Position numbers and translations under genes: made by a program. From contig BEIG01000020.1 in assembly GCA_002898795.1 (NCBI GenBank), positions 1 through 40,099 on the forward strand: a DNA stretch of 40,099 nt. The letters run 5' to 3'. The DNA is from a bacterium HR30. GTDB lineage: Bacteria; Desulfobacterota; Binatia; HRBIN30. Under the pieces are notes generated by a model that had not been told where the DNA came from, searched no databases, and was given only the letters and a program-made list of their open reading frames with translations. Of the stretch, positions 24,553 to 32,738 are shown piece after piece (position 1 is the first letter of the stretch; the number at the start of each line of letters is the position of its first letter).

Positions 24553-25439
24553 GCGGAACGGACGCTGCGAACTCCGGGGGCGCAAGGAAATTTTTGGGCT
24601 TCGGCATTGGTCTGCGTCCGAAGCATTATCCGGAAATCCTTGGCCATTGGCCACGGGTCGATTGGTTCGAGGTGATCACGGAGAATTTCCTGGTTGCAGG
24701 GGGCAGGCCACTGCGCGTGTTGGAGGCCGTACGAGCTCGTTACCCCGTGGTGCTCCATGGCGTGTCGTTGTCCGTAGGTTCGGCGGACCCACTCAATTTC
24801 GATTACCTCCGGCGTGTCCGCGCGTTGATCGACTGGGTGGAGCCCGCGTGGGTTTCGGATCATTTGTGTTGGACCGGAGTGGGCGGCGTGAACCTGCACG
24901 ACCTACTGCCGCTGCCGTTTACCGAAGAGACCTTGCGTTACGTGATCGAGCGCGTGCGCCGCGTGCAGGACTTTCTGGGCCGGCAAATCTTGCTGGAAAA
25001 CGTTTCCTCGTACTTCGAATATGCGCACTCGACCATCCCCGAGGGGGAGTTTTTGGGTGCGGTCGCGGAGGGCGCAGATGCAGGGATTCTGCTGGACGTG
25101 AATAACCTGTACGTCAACGCCACGAATCACGGCTTCGATCCGCTTCAGTACTTGGCCGCCTTGCCGGTCGAGCGGATCGGGCAAATTCACTTGGCTGGGT
25201 ATGCCGACCGCGGCACTTTCCTGCACGACACGCACGATCACCCAGTGTGGCCCCCGGTTTGGCAGCTTTACCGCGCAGCAATCCAGCGCTTCGGGTGGGT
25301 TTCGACGTTGATCGAATGGGACGCTGCCATCCCCCCGCTGGACGAAGTGCTTGCCGAGGCGAACAAGGCGCGGGCCATCGCCGAGGACGTCCTTTATGGG
25401 CGACAAGAACTTGGAGCGGGTACAGCGCCTGCTCAGTAA
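24549..25439 (+). CDS. bufB: MNIO (DUF692) enzyme for bufferin maturation (BufB)
   Basis: A 296-residue DUF692/MNIO enzyme with a TIM-barrel fold and multinuclear iron site. Likely metal or active-site segments are PVVLHGVSLSVGS (His), AWVSDHLCW (Asp-His), ILLENVSSYF (Glu-Asn), GILLDVNNLYVN (Asp), IGQIHLAGY (His), FLHDTHDHPV (Asp/His) and STLIEWDAAIPPLDE (Glu). The family oxidises Cys of precursor peptides. The TTG at 24549 is favoured over an upstream ATG at 24516 inside bufA, since AAGGA lies 3-4 bases ahead and it overlaps the bufA stop as TTGA. It overlaps the DUF2063 gene by 44 bases, so translation of all three genes seems coupled. Confidence 0.93.
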   Translation: MSGTDAANSGGARKFLGFGIGLRPKHYPEILGHWPRVDWFEVITENFLVAGGRPLRVLEAVRARYPVVLHGVSLSVGSADPLNFDYLRRVRALIDWVEPAWVSDHLCWTGVGGVNLHDLLPLPFTEETLRYVIERVRRVQDFLGRQILLENVSSYFEYAHSTIPEGEFLGAVAEGADAGILLDVNNLYVNATNHGFDPLQYLAALPVERIGQIHLAGYADRGTFLHDTHDHPVWPPVWQLYRAAIQRFGWVSTLIEWDAAIPPLDEVLAEANKARAIAEDVLYGRQELGAGTAPAQ

Positions 25440-26223
25440 ACTCATTCGCGCTCCCGAGGGAGTTGCCCCAGCGCTGCCGGAGCTCGCAGGCGAGGAACGT
25501 TCGCTTTGGGAGGGACTGATTCGCCCGCACGGCACACTCGACCCAGTGGCCCGGCTCGACATTTATGCCAACATGTATTTCTTCCGCATCCGCGATGCCC
25601 TGGCGGATGACTTCCCGGTGCTTCGAGCCACCATTGGTCCTGAGCGCTTTCACAATTTGGTGACCGACTATCTTCTCGCGCACCCTTCCCGTTCCTTTAC
25701 CTTGCGCGATGTGGGCGCATCCTTGCCTGGCTTTGTTCGCAGGCACATCCTTTTGCAAGATTGGCCGTGGCTTGGTGACTTGGCGACGCTGGAGTGGGCG
25801 GTTGTGGAGGCGTTCGACGCAGCCGATTCCGAGCCGTGGAATGCAGCTCGGGTAGCAACGGTTCCAGCGGAAGAATGGGGTAGCCGGCGGGTGGTGTGGC
25901 ATCCGTCGCTCAGGGTACTTCGCAGCGAATTTCCCGTACACGGACCATGGCAGCGGTACCAAAACGGGGACAGCCTTGGTGCACTCTCTGCGGGGGAAAC
26001 GTGGCTGAGGGTGTGGCGCCGAGCGGAACGGGTTTTCGTTGTACCGGTATGCCCCCAAGAAGGGCAGGCCCTTGGGTTCGGCGGTGCGCTTGGTTTGCTT
26101 GCCGAAGAACTAGCGGCCAAGCTGGGAGAGGCAGCGGCGGCGCAGCAACTGGCGGTGTGGATTGCGGAGTGGGTGGAAGCCGGACTCGTCTGCGGCTTGG
26201 AACCCGTTACGTGTCCAAGATAA
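25396..26223 (+). CDS. bufC: DUF2063 bufferin partner protein (BufC)
   Basis: A 275-residue protein with the DUF2063 'putative DNA-binding' domain at its N-terminus: PVARLDIYANMYFFRIRDAL, DDFPVLRATIG and LLAHPSRSFTLRDVGASLP. In bufferin and other MNIO clusters this protein binds and presents the precursor to the enzyme, so the old DNA-binding name is probably wrong for this setting. A C-terminal region of about 100 residues (ELAAKLGEAAAAQQLAVWIA) is helical. The ATG at 25396 has GAGGAC 7 bases ahead and lies within the end of bufB. Its end overlaps the convergent dodecin gene by 17 bases. Confidence 0.88.
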   Translation: MGDKNLERVQRLLSKLIRAPEGVAPALPELAGEERSLWEGLIRPHGTLDPVARLDIYANMYFFRIRDALADDFPVLRATIGPERFHNLVTDYLLAHPSRSFTLRDVGASLPGFVRRHILLQDWPWLGDLATLEWAVVEAFDAADSEPWNAARVATVPAEEWGSRRVVWHPSLRVLRSEFPVHGPWQRYQNGDSLGALSAGETWLRVWRRAERVFVVPVCPQEGQALGFGGALGLLAEELAAKLGEAAAAQQLAVWIAEWVEAGLVCGLEPVTCPR

Positions 26224-26407
26224 ACGTGAGGTTCATGGCTACGCGGTACTCCTTGATTTTGTTCTTTTCGATCTTGGCTTGAATTCGAGTTACCTCCGCC
26301 GCGGTAACTCCGCGTAAGGTTTTGGTTGCCCGTTTGACCCCTTCTTCGATGGCTTTCTCGATCGTTTTGGCAGAAGCCACGATTTCCGTGACGCGAGCTG
26401 TAGCCAT
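26207..26407 (-). CDS. Dodecin family protein
   Basis: A 66-residue dodecin, the usual family length. It reads ARVTEIVASAKTIEKAIEE, then GVKRATKTLRGVTAAEV, then IEKNKIKEYRVAMNLTFIL, which gives the beta-alpha-beta-beta fold that assembles to a hollow dodecamer binding flavin (or CoA). The flavin-stacking Trp of halophile dodecins is replaced in the middle strand by the bacterial-type sequence. AGGAGG lies 7 bases before the ATG at 26407. It is convergent with bufC. A role in flavin storage near so many flavoenzymes is suggestive only. Confidence 0.93.
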   Translation of the reverse strand: MATARVTEIVASAKTIEKAIEEGVKRATKTLRGVTAAEVTRIQAKIEKNKIKEYRVAMNLTFILDT

Positions 26408-26680
26408 GGTCTGTCCTCCTCGTGCCGGCCTCAGGGCGGCTGCGCCATGCTATCGCGGTGTGAATCCTGCTGACAAGACATCTGTGCCGGCAACGATTGC
26501 CGTTTAGGGTGGAGGCACGGCCCATCGCTTTTAGCCCGGGCTTGCACGATGAGGGTCCTCCATCGCAGAGCGAGGTTCCCTTTGCGGGTATCCGAAGCCG
26601 CACTTGATTCAAGCCTGCGGTCGTGAACAATGCGGCCAGCGCAAATGCAGCTAGAACGCAACCGGAGGACAATGGGATCG

Positions 26681-27124
26681 ATGACCAACGAAACTGCGGA
26701 ACGCTCGCAACCACGACAGCGGCCAATTGTGCCGTTTCTGCGGCTGGGCGAAGGCGGCGAGAAACCATACTTAGTCGCCCGCAAGTGCAAAAATTGTGGC
26801 GCCTTGTACTGGGGCAACCGCGTGGCGTGCGCCCGTTGCCGGCAGCAATCGGGTTTCGAAGAGGTGCGCGTCAGCGACCGGGGCACGCTGTGGACTTATT
26901 CGATCGTCCACCAGTCGATGCCGGGTATTCCGGTGCCGTACGTGGCGGCCATCGTCGATTTGCCAGAAGGCATTTCCGTGCGCTGTACCCTGGTGGACGT
27001 CGAGCCGGATCCCGCGAAGCTTCCTTTTGGAATGCCTGTGGAGATGGTGACGCGCAAGGTGCGCGAGGATAAAGACGGAAACGAGGTGATTGCATTTTTC
27101 TTCCGCCCGGCGGCAACGAGCTGA
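26681..27124 (+). CDS. Zn-ribbon/OB-fold (DUF35) acyl-CoA associated protein
   Basis: A 147-residue protein of the DUF35 type. The zinc ribbon is ARKCKNCGALYWGNRVACARC (two CxxC knuckles), and the OB-fold follows with RGTLWTYSIVHQSMPGIPVP and GISVRCTLVDV. Such proteins pair with SCP2-type thiolases or HMG-CoA-like enzymes, where they bind acyl-CoA and are needed for activity or stability. The thiolase gene follows after 36 bases. The ATG at 26681 has GGAGG 12 bases ahead; ATGs at 26630 and 26672 fit less well. The pair likely handles a branched or sterol-like acyl-CoA, by analogy. Confidence 0.92.
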   Translation: MTNETAERSQPRQRPIVPFLRLGEGGEKPYLVARKCKNCGALYWGNRVACARCRQQSGFEEVRVSDRGTLWTYSIVHQSMPGIPVPYVAAIVDLPEGISVRCTLVDVEPDPAKLPFGMPVEMVTRKVREDKDGNEVIAFFFRPAATS

Positions 27125-27160
27125 GTTGGCGGAAGCGAGACACAAGAGGAGACTAGAGCC

Positions 27161-28291
27161 ATGCGGGACGTGTACGTGCTTGGTGTCGGTATGATCAAGT
27201 TTGGGCGTTACCCCGAGCGGGACGTGGCGGAGCTGGCCGCAGAGGCCGCGATGCTAGCGCTAAAAGATGCCGACCTCACGATCGACGACGTTCAACTCCT
27301 GGCATCGGGTAATTTGTTTCAGGCCCACGCCATGGTGGGGCAACGAATTTTGCAGCAAATTGGGCAAACGGGAATTCCCGTAATCAATGTGGCCAATGCT
27401 TGCGCTACTGGCTCCACTGCCTTTCGCGAAGCGTACCTCGCGGTCGCTAGCGGCGAGTACGACATCGCGCTGGCCGTGGGATCCGAGCAGATGGGCAAGG
27501 CTGGGTTACTCGGTGCCGGCGAGCGGCGAGAAAGCGTAGAGGGAATCCTGGGCAGCGGCTTGATGCCCGCCGTGTTCGGCCAAGCTGGAGTCGAGCACAT
27601 GAGGAAATACGGCACGAAGATTGAACATTTTGCCAAGATTTCCGTGAAGAATCACAAGCACTCGGTGAAAAACCCGCTGTCGCAATATCAGGTGGAAGTG
27701 ACTTTGGAGGACGTGCTCAAGGCGCGGATGGTTGCTTACCCGAATACCTTGTACATGTGCTGCCCAACGGGCGATGGGGCGGCTGCGGCAGTGGTGGTTT
27801 CGGAAGAGGTGAAGAAGAAGTCCAATCGCAAAGCAGTGAAAGTGGCGTGCTCGGTGCTGACTTCCGACCCTTGGACGGAGCGCGATCTAACCCTGCCCGA
27901 CGTGAACACCCTAACGCGCAACGCGGCACAAAAGGCATACGAGAAGGCGGGGGTGGGACCGAAAGACCTCGATCTTATCGAGCTCCATGATTGCTTCGCT
28001 ACTGCCGAACTGTTGCACTACGAAAACCTCGGCTTATGCCCGGAAGGCGAGGCCGCTCGTGCCGTTGACGAGGGTTGGTTCGAATGGGGCGGACGGCAGC
28101 CGGTCAACGTCAGCGGTGGGCTGCTGTCGAAAGGTCACCCACTGGGGGCGACCGGTGTGGCGAACATTTACGAAATCGTTACCCACTTGCGAGGCGAGGC
28201 AGGAGAGCGGCAAGTGGAGGGTGCAAAGGTGGGGCTGGCTCACGTGATTGGCTTGGGTTCGGCCTGCACCATCCACATTTTCACTGTCTGA
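27161..28291 (+). CDS. Thiolase family protein (acetyl-CoA acetyltransferase / SCP-x type)
   Basis: A 376-residue thiolase. The nucleophile Cys lies in INVANACATGSTAFREAYLA (about residues 86-90), the His region is IELHDCFATAELLHYENLG, and the C-terminal base is in GGLLSKGHPLGATGVANIYE. These match the lipid-transfer/SCP2-type thiolase group rather than the classical FadA group; the CGGG-type Cys motif of the latter is absent. The start ATG at 27161 follows AAGAGGAG with 8-base spacing. It forms a two-gene unit with the DUF35 protein upstream and would split or condense a 3-ketoacyl-CoA. Confidence 0.94.
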   Translation: MRDVYVLGVGMIKFGRYPERDVAELAAEAAMLALKDADLTIDDVQLLASGNLFQAHAMVGQRILQQIGQTGIPVINVANACATGSTAFREAYLAVASGEYDIALAVGSEQMGKAGLLGAGERRESVEGILGSGLMPAVFGQAGVEHMRKYGTKIEHFAKISVKNHKHSVKNPLSQYQVEVTLEDVLKARMVAYPNTLYMCCPTGDGAAAAVVVSEEVKKKSNRKAVKVACSVLTSDPWTERDLTLPDVNTLTRNAAQKAYEKAGVGPKDLDLIELHDCFATAELLHYENLGLCPEGEAARAVDEGWFEWGGRQPVNVSGGLLSKGHPLGATGVANIYEIVTHLRGEAGERQVEGAKVGLAHVIGLGSACTIHIFTV

Positions 28292-28748
28292 CGGAACGAA
28301 GGAGTTGGGGGCGACGGTGACCGAGCCCGCGGTTGCCTTGGCACCCGTAAGCTCACCGGTGGTGACCTCTCGGGCGGAGCGGTGACGGGAGGCTCTCATC
28401 GCCAGCGCGTAGTGGATTGCATCGCGGCTTGGCCTGTCCTTGGTTTTGCCGAATCGGCGAACGTTGGTGGCCACGTCGTCGGCTAAGGCGCGGGCGCGTG
28501 GTGCGCCACGTGTGGTACGAGGTGCTGGTCGTTCGGAGGTTTTCAATAACGAAGCGCTAGAGCTCTGTGCCCACCTCGGAACCATCGCGGCAAAACACTG
28601 CGGGTTGAGCAATCGGCGCGTCCACCTGAAGGTCCTTGGACCCAACGTGACGCGTGCCCGCCCCCAAGCGGACCCAAGATCCGTCGGGCAGCTACACGGC
28701 AACCCGCCTTGCCCTTGCGTGCCCAGCTCCGGGCCGAGTTCGGCGCGG
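28292..28748. other. 457-base stretch between convergent thiolase and methyltransferase genes
   Basis: No gene is supported. A minus-strand open frame covers 28034-28702 but mostly shadows the thiolase; its 28300-28600 part has no family-like pattern. A short imperfect stem (TCACC/GGTGA) lies near 28360, without a T-run. Both flanking genes end here, so transcription must stop within it, but no clear terminator was found. Confidence 0.4.
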
Positions 28749-29237
28749 TCAGTAAATTCCGGGGAGGAATTTCTTTACCCGCTTGCAGTACGCGCGGTAC
28801 TCGGGATGGTGCGCGGTGAGCCAGGCCTCTTCGCGCGAGGCCTTGCGGTCGAAGAACACAGCCGCGCCGAGCGTGACGAGCACCCCCGCCGTGCTTAGGC
28901 ACCATGCCGACCAACCGAGTGCCGCGAGGAGGACGCCAGCGTACATGGGGTGGCGCACCCAGGCGTACACCCCGCTTTGCTTGAGCGGCGCGCCCGCCAA
29001 CGGTCGCGGGAAGGGCGTGAGCGCGCGCCGCAGCGTCAACGCACTGGCCAGGCCGAGCCCGATCCCTACCAGCACGGCCAGCATGCCGGCGATCTGCAGT
29101 GGATGCGTTGCAGGCCACAGCACGAGCGCCGCACCGGTCTTTAGTGGCGTGACTATTAGCGCAAGGAGCACCGGCAGCTGCACGAGAACCCAGCCCCCGC
29201 CGCGGGCGCGGAACGTCTGCCACCAGCCTGTTTTCAT
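28749..29237 (-). CDS. Isoprenylcysteine carboxyl methyltransferase-like membrane protein
   Basis: A 162-residue membrane protein of the ICMT/PEMT methyltransferase family. It has four hydrophobic segments; the conserved AdoMet-binding segment is GVYAWVRHPMYAGVLLAALG and the C-terminal block is LTAHHPEYRAYCKRVKKFLP. Family members methylate lipids, isoprenoids or prenylated substrates; the bacterial substrate is usually unknown. The ATG at 29237 lies 20 bases after the stop of the GH31 relic, so it may now be read from the promoter that once served that gene. Confidence 0.85.
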   Translation of the reverse strand: MKTGWWQTFRARGGGWVLVQLPVLLALIVTPLKTGAALVLWPATHPLQIAGMLAVLVGIGLGLASALTLRRALTPFPRPLAGAPLKQSGVYAWVRHPMYAGVLLAALGWSAWCLSTAGVLVTLGAAVFFDRKASREEAWLTAHHPEYRAYCKRVKKFLPGIY

Positions 29238-29257
29238 GCGTCTAGCTCCGGATTTTT

Positions 29258-30095
29258 TTATACTTTCCGCTGCTCCCCTAAGTTAGGCAACCATACTTCG
29301 ATCGCCACAGCGTCGCGCTGCCGAAAGTCGAAGGTTGCGTAGTCACTGTTTTCTGGTGCGAGCGAGCGCAAGCGCGAAGTCATGTAAAATAAGGTATTGG
29401 CGCATCGGTGGTGTGCCAGCGTCCGCCAGCCCTGGCCACTAGGTTGACAATGGCGGTCAGCGGTTGTGCGCCACGGCCGGTGCCCTGCTCGCGCACGCGG
29501 ATGGGGACCAGGCGGCCCTTGAGGTCGAAATGCGTGAACTGCGCGCCGTGACCGAAGAGCCGCTCCTTCGGGTCAGATCGAAACCAAAGACCGGTCCGAT
29601 TGTACGCTGCATTCTTCACACGCGAACTTCGAACGGAAGAATCGCATGCCCCATTGCGTACAAGCGCAGCGGGTACGGCAGCGCCCTCTTCTCGCCCTGG
29701 AGCACGCCCTGGATCGTGCACTCGTCACCACGTTGGAGCACCAAGTCGACAGATTGGTTGGTACACGGGTCCTACCGATCCGCCTGAACGGAAAACATGC
29801 CGCGGTGGTTCCGCACCTGGGGACGATCCATGCCGGCGTGAGAATGCTTGGCCTGATATCGTCTCCCAAACGGGATCGTCGTGCTCCGGATGGACAATGC
29901 GCAAGGGCGTCTCTTGTCAATTCGAACCAACCCTTCAACCGTAAAGGCGCCGAGCCTGGCGGACGGAAACGGCAGCGAACGGGTTGATAGGCGCCGATCG
30001 TGGCCACACCCACTCACCGCTGCCGAGATTGCTGCCACGCTTGCAAGGGCCAAGGTGAGAAGGCCGCTTCGACTGGCAGAGGAGTGACCTTGCAA
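29258..30095 (-). pseudogene. Decayed, truncated GH31 alpha-glycosidase (N-terminal domain only)
   Basis: Fragments of one protein follow each other in successive frames from 30095 down to 29258. A lipoprotein-like start ends in AAVSGC; then come VHPEHDDPVWETISGQAF (about 29,895), LTPAWIVP, RNHRGMFSVQADR and a stop, LVLQRGDECTIQGVLQGEKR, then KERLFGHGAQFTHFDLKGRL, VPIRVREQGTGRGAQPLTA, and finally MTSRLRSLAPENSDYATFDF. The FGxGxQFTxxDLKGR and VREQGxGRGxQPLT segments are typical of bacterial GH31 enzymes of the sulfoquinovosidase/alpha-glucosidase group. At least five one-base losses and one in-frame stop are needed; adding a T to TTTT near 29,380 restores PYFYMTSRLR. The whole catalytic barrel (about 400 residues) is missing after 29258, so this is a true pseudogene even if some shifts are consensus errors. 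Confidence 0.7.
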
Positions 30096-30204
30096 CCCCG
30101 GTGCTACGTGTTGGGCATTTATGTTCCTCTTTTACAAGATAGGGGCGACTTGCGTTGGTATTGACCCCTCGGAACGAGCGCCGTTAGGCAGCGGAGAGTA
30201 ACGG

Positions 30205-31050
30205 ATGACGCCGGTGCGAAATTGGCTGCAGAACGAGATGGAGTTCCCGTGGCAGCAAGGCATGCGCCGTTACTTGCCCTGGTTGGTAGCGGCCTCCGCT
30301 ATTCACGGGCTGCTTCTGTGGTTGCTGGGGGCAACGATGTGGCAGTCATTGGAACCGCCAACGATGGTGCCAGTGCGGATCGCAATCGTCGGGTCGGGTG
30401 CTGCCAGCGGGCCAGAGCAAGGAGCGGCTCCGGCGGGTGACGAGCAACAAGGGCAACCCCGGCGTGAAGAAGCTTTGGAGATGGCTCCTCGCGTCCAGCA
30501 CGAAAAGAAGGCTCAGAGGAGCGCACAACAGGTCAAAGCGGCGCGCCCAAGCCGGAAACGGGAGGTTCCGCGTGAGCGAACGGAATTGCCGCAGGGGGTT
30601 CTAGCCGAAGGGGAAGGAGCGATGCTTCGGGAAGGTAGAACTGCGGCCGATTCGAGTGGGGAAACGGGTGACGCCGGGCTAGCCAACGACGGCGGCACGG
30701 GCGGGAATGCTACGGGCCCAAACCAGGGGGTAGGATCAGTGGGGAAGGGCTACGGAGGCGAGGGAGGTGGCGGAGGGGTTGGCGATGCCCGTGCGTACTG
30801 CGCGCACTGCCCGCCGCCGGTTTATCCGGCCATTGCGCGTCAGCGCAGTTGGAGCGGCGTGGTGCGGGTGTGGTTGGAGCTTGCGCAGGATGGCACGGTG
30901 CGTGCGGCCCGAGTGGATCGTTCCTCGGGGTACGAGGTGCTCGACCGTGAGGCGCTCGCTGCGGCGCGCCGGAGCCGTTTTCGCCTGCCACCGGAGTGGA
31001 GTGGGACGGCGGCAGGGATCATCGAGTACCGATTCGAGTTGGTGCCCTAG
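30205..31050 (+). CDS. tonB: TonB-family energy transducer protein
   Basis: A 281-residue TonB-like protein. It has a cytoplasmic head, one N-terminal membrane anchor at about residues 26-46 (WLVAASAIHGLLLWLLGATM), a long disordered linker rich in Glu, Gly, Arg and Gln rather than the classic Pro-Lys, and the C-terminal TonB domain from about residue 195: CPPPVYPAIARQRSWSGVV, ELAQDGTVRAARVDRSSG and ALAAARRSRFRLPPEW. It couples the inner-membrane proton motive force (through ExbB/ExbD, not in the window) to outer-membrane transport. GGAG lies 8 bases before the ATG. The glycine-rich linker (GNATGPNQGVGSVGKG...GGEGGGGG) is unusual and may be flexible. Confidence 0.9.
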   Translation: MTPVRNWLQNEMEFPWQQGMRRYLPWLVAASAIHGLLLWLLGATMWQSLEPPTMVPVRIAIVGSGAASGPEQGAAPAGDEQQGQPRREEALEMAPRVQHEKKAQRSAQQVKAARPSRKREVPRERTELPQGVLAEGEGAMLREGRTAADSSGETGDAGLANDGGTGGNATGPNQGVGSVGKGYGGEGGGGGVGDARAYCAHCPPPVYPAIARQRSWSGVVRVWLELAQDGTVRAARVDRSSGYEVLDREALAAARRSRFRLPPEWSGTAAGIIEYRFELVP

Positions 31051-31148
31051 GGGAAGTCTCGCCCCCAGGGCGATGCTGTGTTGGCGTGGACCCGGGGAAC
31101 AGGAAGGGAGACAGGAGCGCACGCAGAACGCCCCGGGGTGCGAGGCAA

Positions 31149-32738
31149 TTACGGAACGGGGAAGCTTTCTTTTCCCGGTGGAGCGTTGGGCCGTAGGCGG
31201 CAGATGGACCCCGCTGGCGATTGGACGAGCCACTCCGCGCAGTGGTCGTGTGCGTAAGCCAGAGCTTCACTCGAAGCCTTTGCCTCGACGATGAAGAAAT
31301 GGTTGCCTTCACCCAGTGGTGCGCTACGCGCGGCGATATTGCCGAAAGGTACTTGGGCAAGGAAAGAGACAGCGGGCACTTGCGACCACCCAAATGCCCA
31401 AACCGAGCGAGAGTTGCTCGCGTGAAGCAGTTCGATGAGCCTGTTTGCGACGTATTGCTGTTCTCGGAAGCTGTATGGGAGCGTGGAGGTATTCCGTTGG
31501 GGCCAGGGCATGGAACACAGTAGGCCGGCTGCAACCGCCAAGCGAAACATCATGCCTCGGTAGCGGGAGCGCCACGATGCGCTCATGGTTCGTAATAGCA
31601 GGTAGGCACCTGCCAGCGTGTGAAAGAACAGCCCCACGACGAGGTGGTGGTAAACAACCCAAGAACTCAGGAAAACCCACCACGCAAAGTGCACCATGGT
31701 GGCAGCGAAAAGAACGCGGCCGCAAAAATTCGACCTTTTCAGGAACGCTCCATACGCCACCCAGAGCAATGACAAGCCGAGAGCAATGAGCTGAGGACTA
31801 CGCCCAAACGTGGTCGCAAGCTGGACCACGTGGGCCCAAGGTCCTCGCTCGGGCTGCGTCAGCGCCATCCAGTTGAGGCCGCTGCCGGCAAAGAGCAGAA
31901 AAAACCATCTGCGCTCGAGGAGCTGAAGCCATCCTGCCACTCCGAAGTGCGCCACTTGCAACCCCTCCCAGGCAAGGAGAGGAAGTCCGGCTCCGACAAC
32001 GAGTACGAACCCCGCCACAATTCGCTCGCGGATTGCGGCGCCCTTTTGCCTGCTAGCGAGAACGGCAAGGAGCGCGACCGGTACCATTAACGCGAGCACG
32101 AGTTTCGTGAGCACTGCCAGACCAAGGAGCACGCCGCCAGCAAAGGCGTGCCACCGTGACCCGTGATCCCGTTGGCGTTCGACCACCAACGTGCCGGCGA
32201 GAAAAAGTGCGACTGCCGGAAGCTCCCCCAAGACTCGAGCGGAATAAAGCAGGAGTTCTGGGATAATGACCAAGAAGGCGCAGGCAAGGGCGAAGAGCCT
32301 GTGCGCTGACTCTTGTAAGAGGCGGCAACAGAATTTCCAGCACACGTACAGGAAGAGCAAGAAATAGCCCGTCATAACGAGGCGGGCAGCGATGGGGTTT
32401 GGCCCAAACAGGAGGAACATGCCTGCAACCGGAAGCAACACCGTCGGGCCGGTGGTGATGTGATAGTTGAACGGCTTCGGCTCGCCGTACCAGGTTTGGT
32501 ACTTGCCCGCGAGGGCAAGATTCAGGGGCACCTGTAGATTAAAAGCCTCGTCAAAATAGAGCGGCGAGTCTGCAACCCGGAGAAGGTGCAAAACGAGAAC
32601 GGTTCCGGCCGCAAAAACGCTGAGCAGGGCTCTGAAGTTCCATGTGCCCCACTGGTTAGCGACGCAACAAGTGGCTCGGGAAAACCCGTTCTTCCGTTCG
32701 CTTGATGCGTCTACCCTCGAGGAACCTGTCGCGAGCAA
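31149..32738 (-). CDS. Glycosyltransferase-like multi-spanning membrane protein (GT39/ArnT-like)
   Basis: A 529-residue integral membrane protein with about 11 or 12 hydrophobic segments. The first loop has DSPLYFDEAFNLQVPLNLA, with the conserved Asp-Glu pair (YFDEA) of GT-C family dolichol/undecaprenyl-phosphate sugar transferases, followed by FLLFGPNPIAARLV. A periplasmic C-terminal domain of about 90 residues (SVWAFGWSQVPAVSF) follows the membrane part. It likely adds a sugar or aminoarabinose-like group to a lipid or protein on the periplasmic side. The start is not certain: the frame uses a TTG at 32738 with no good Shine-Dalgarno. It is convergent with tonB. Confidence 0.75.
   Translation of the reverse strand: MLATGSSRVDASSERKNGFSRATCCVANQWGTWNFRALLSVFAAGTVLVLHLLRVADSPLYFDEAFNLQVPLNLALAGKYQTWYGEPKPFNYHITTGPTVLLPVAGMFLLFGPNPIAARLVMTGYFLLFLYVCWKFCCRLLQESAHRLFALACAFLVIIPELLLYSARVLGELPAVALFLAGTLVVERQRDHGSRWHAFAGGVLLGLAVLTKLVLALMVPVALLAVLASRQKGAAIRERIVAGFVLVVGAGLPLLAWEGLQVAHFGVAGWLQLLERRWFFLLFAGSGLNWMALTQPERGPWAHVVQLATTFGRSPQLIALGLSLLWVAYGAFLKRSNFCGRVLFAATMVHFAWWVFLSSWVVYHHLVVGLFFHTLAGAYLLLRTMSASWRSRYRGMMFRLAVAAGLLCSMPWPQRNTSTLPYSFREQQYVANRLIELLHASNSRSVWAFGWSQVPAVSFLAQVPFGNIAARSAPLGEGNHFFIVEAKASSEALAYAHDHCAEWLVQSPAGSICRLRPNAPPGKESFPVP

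Noticed and set aside
23476-24654. Minus-strand frame of 392 residues reaching across the bufferin start
   Set aside because: Its N-terminal two thirds run antisense to bufA and intergenic DNA and are not protein-like; only the C-terminal part (below about 23,913) was kept, as the broken lipoprotein.
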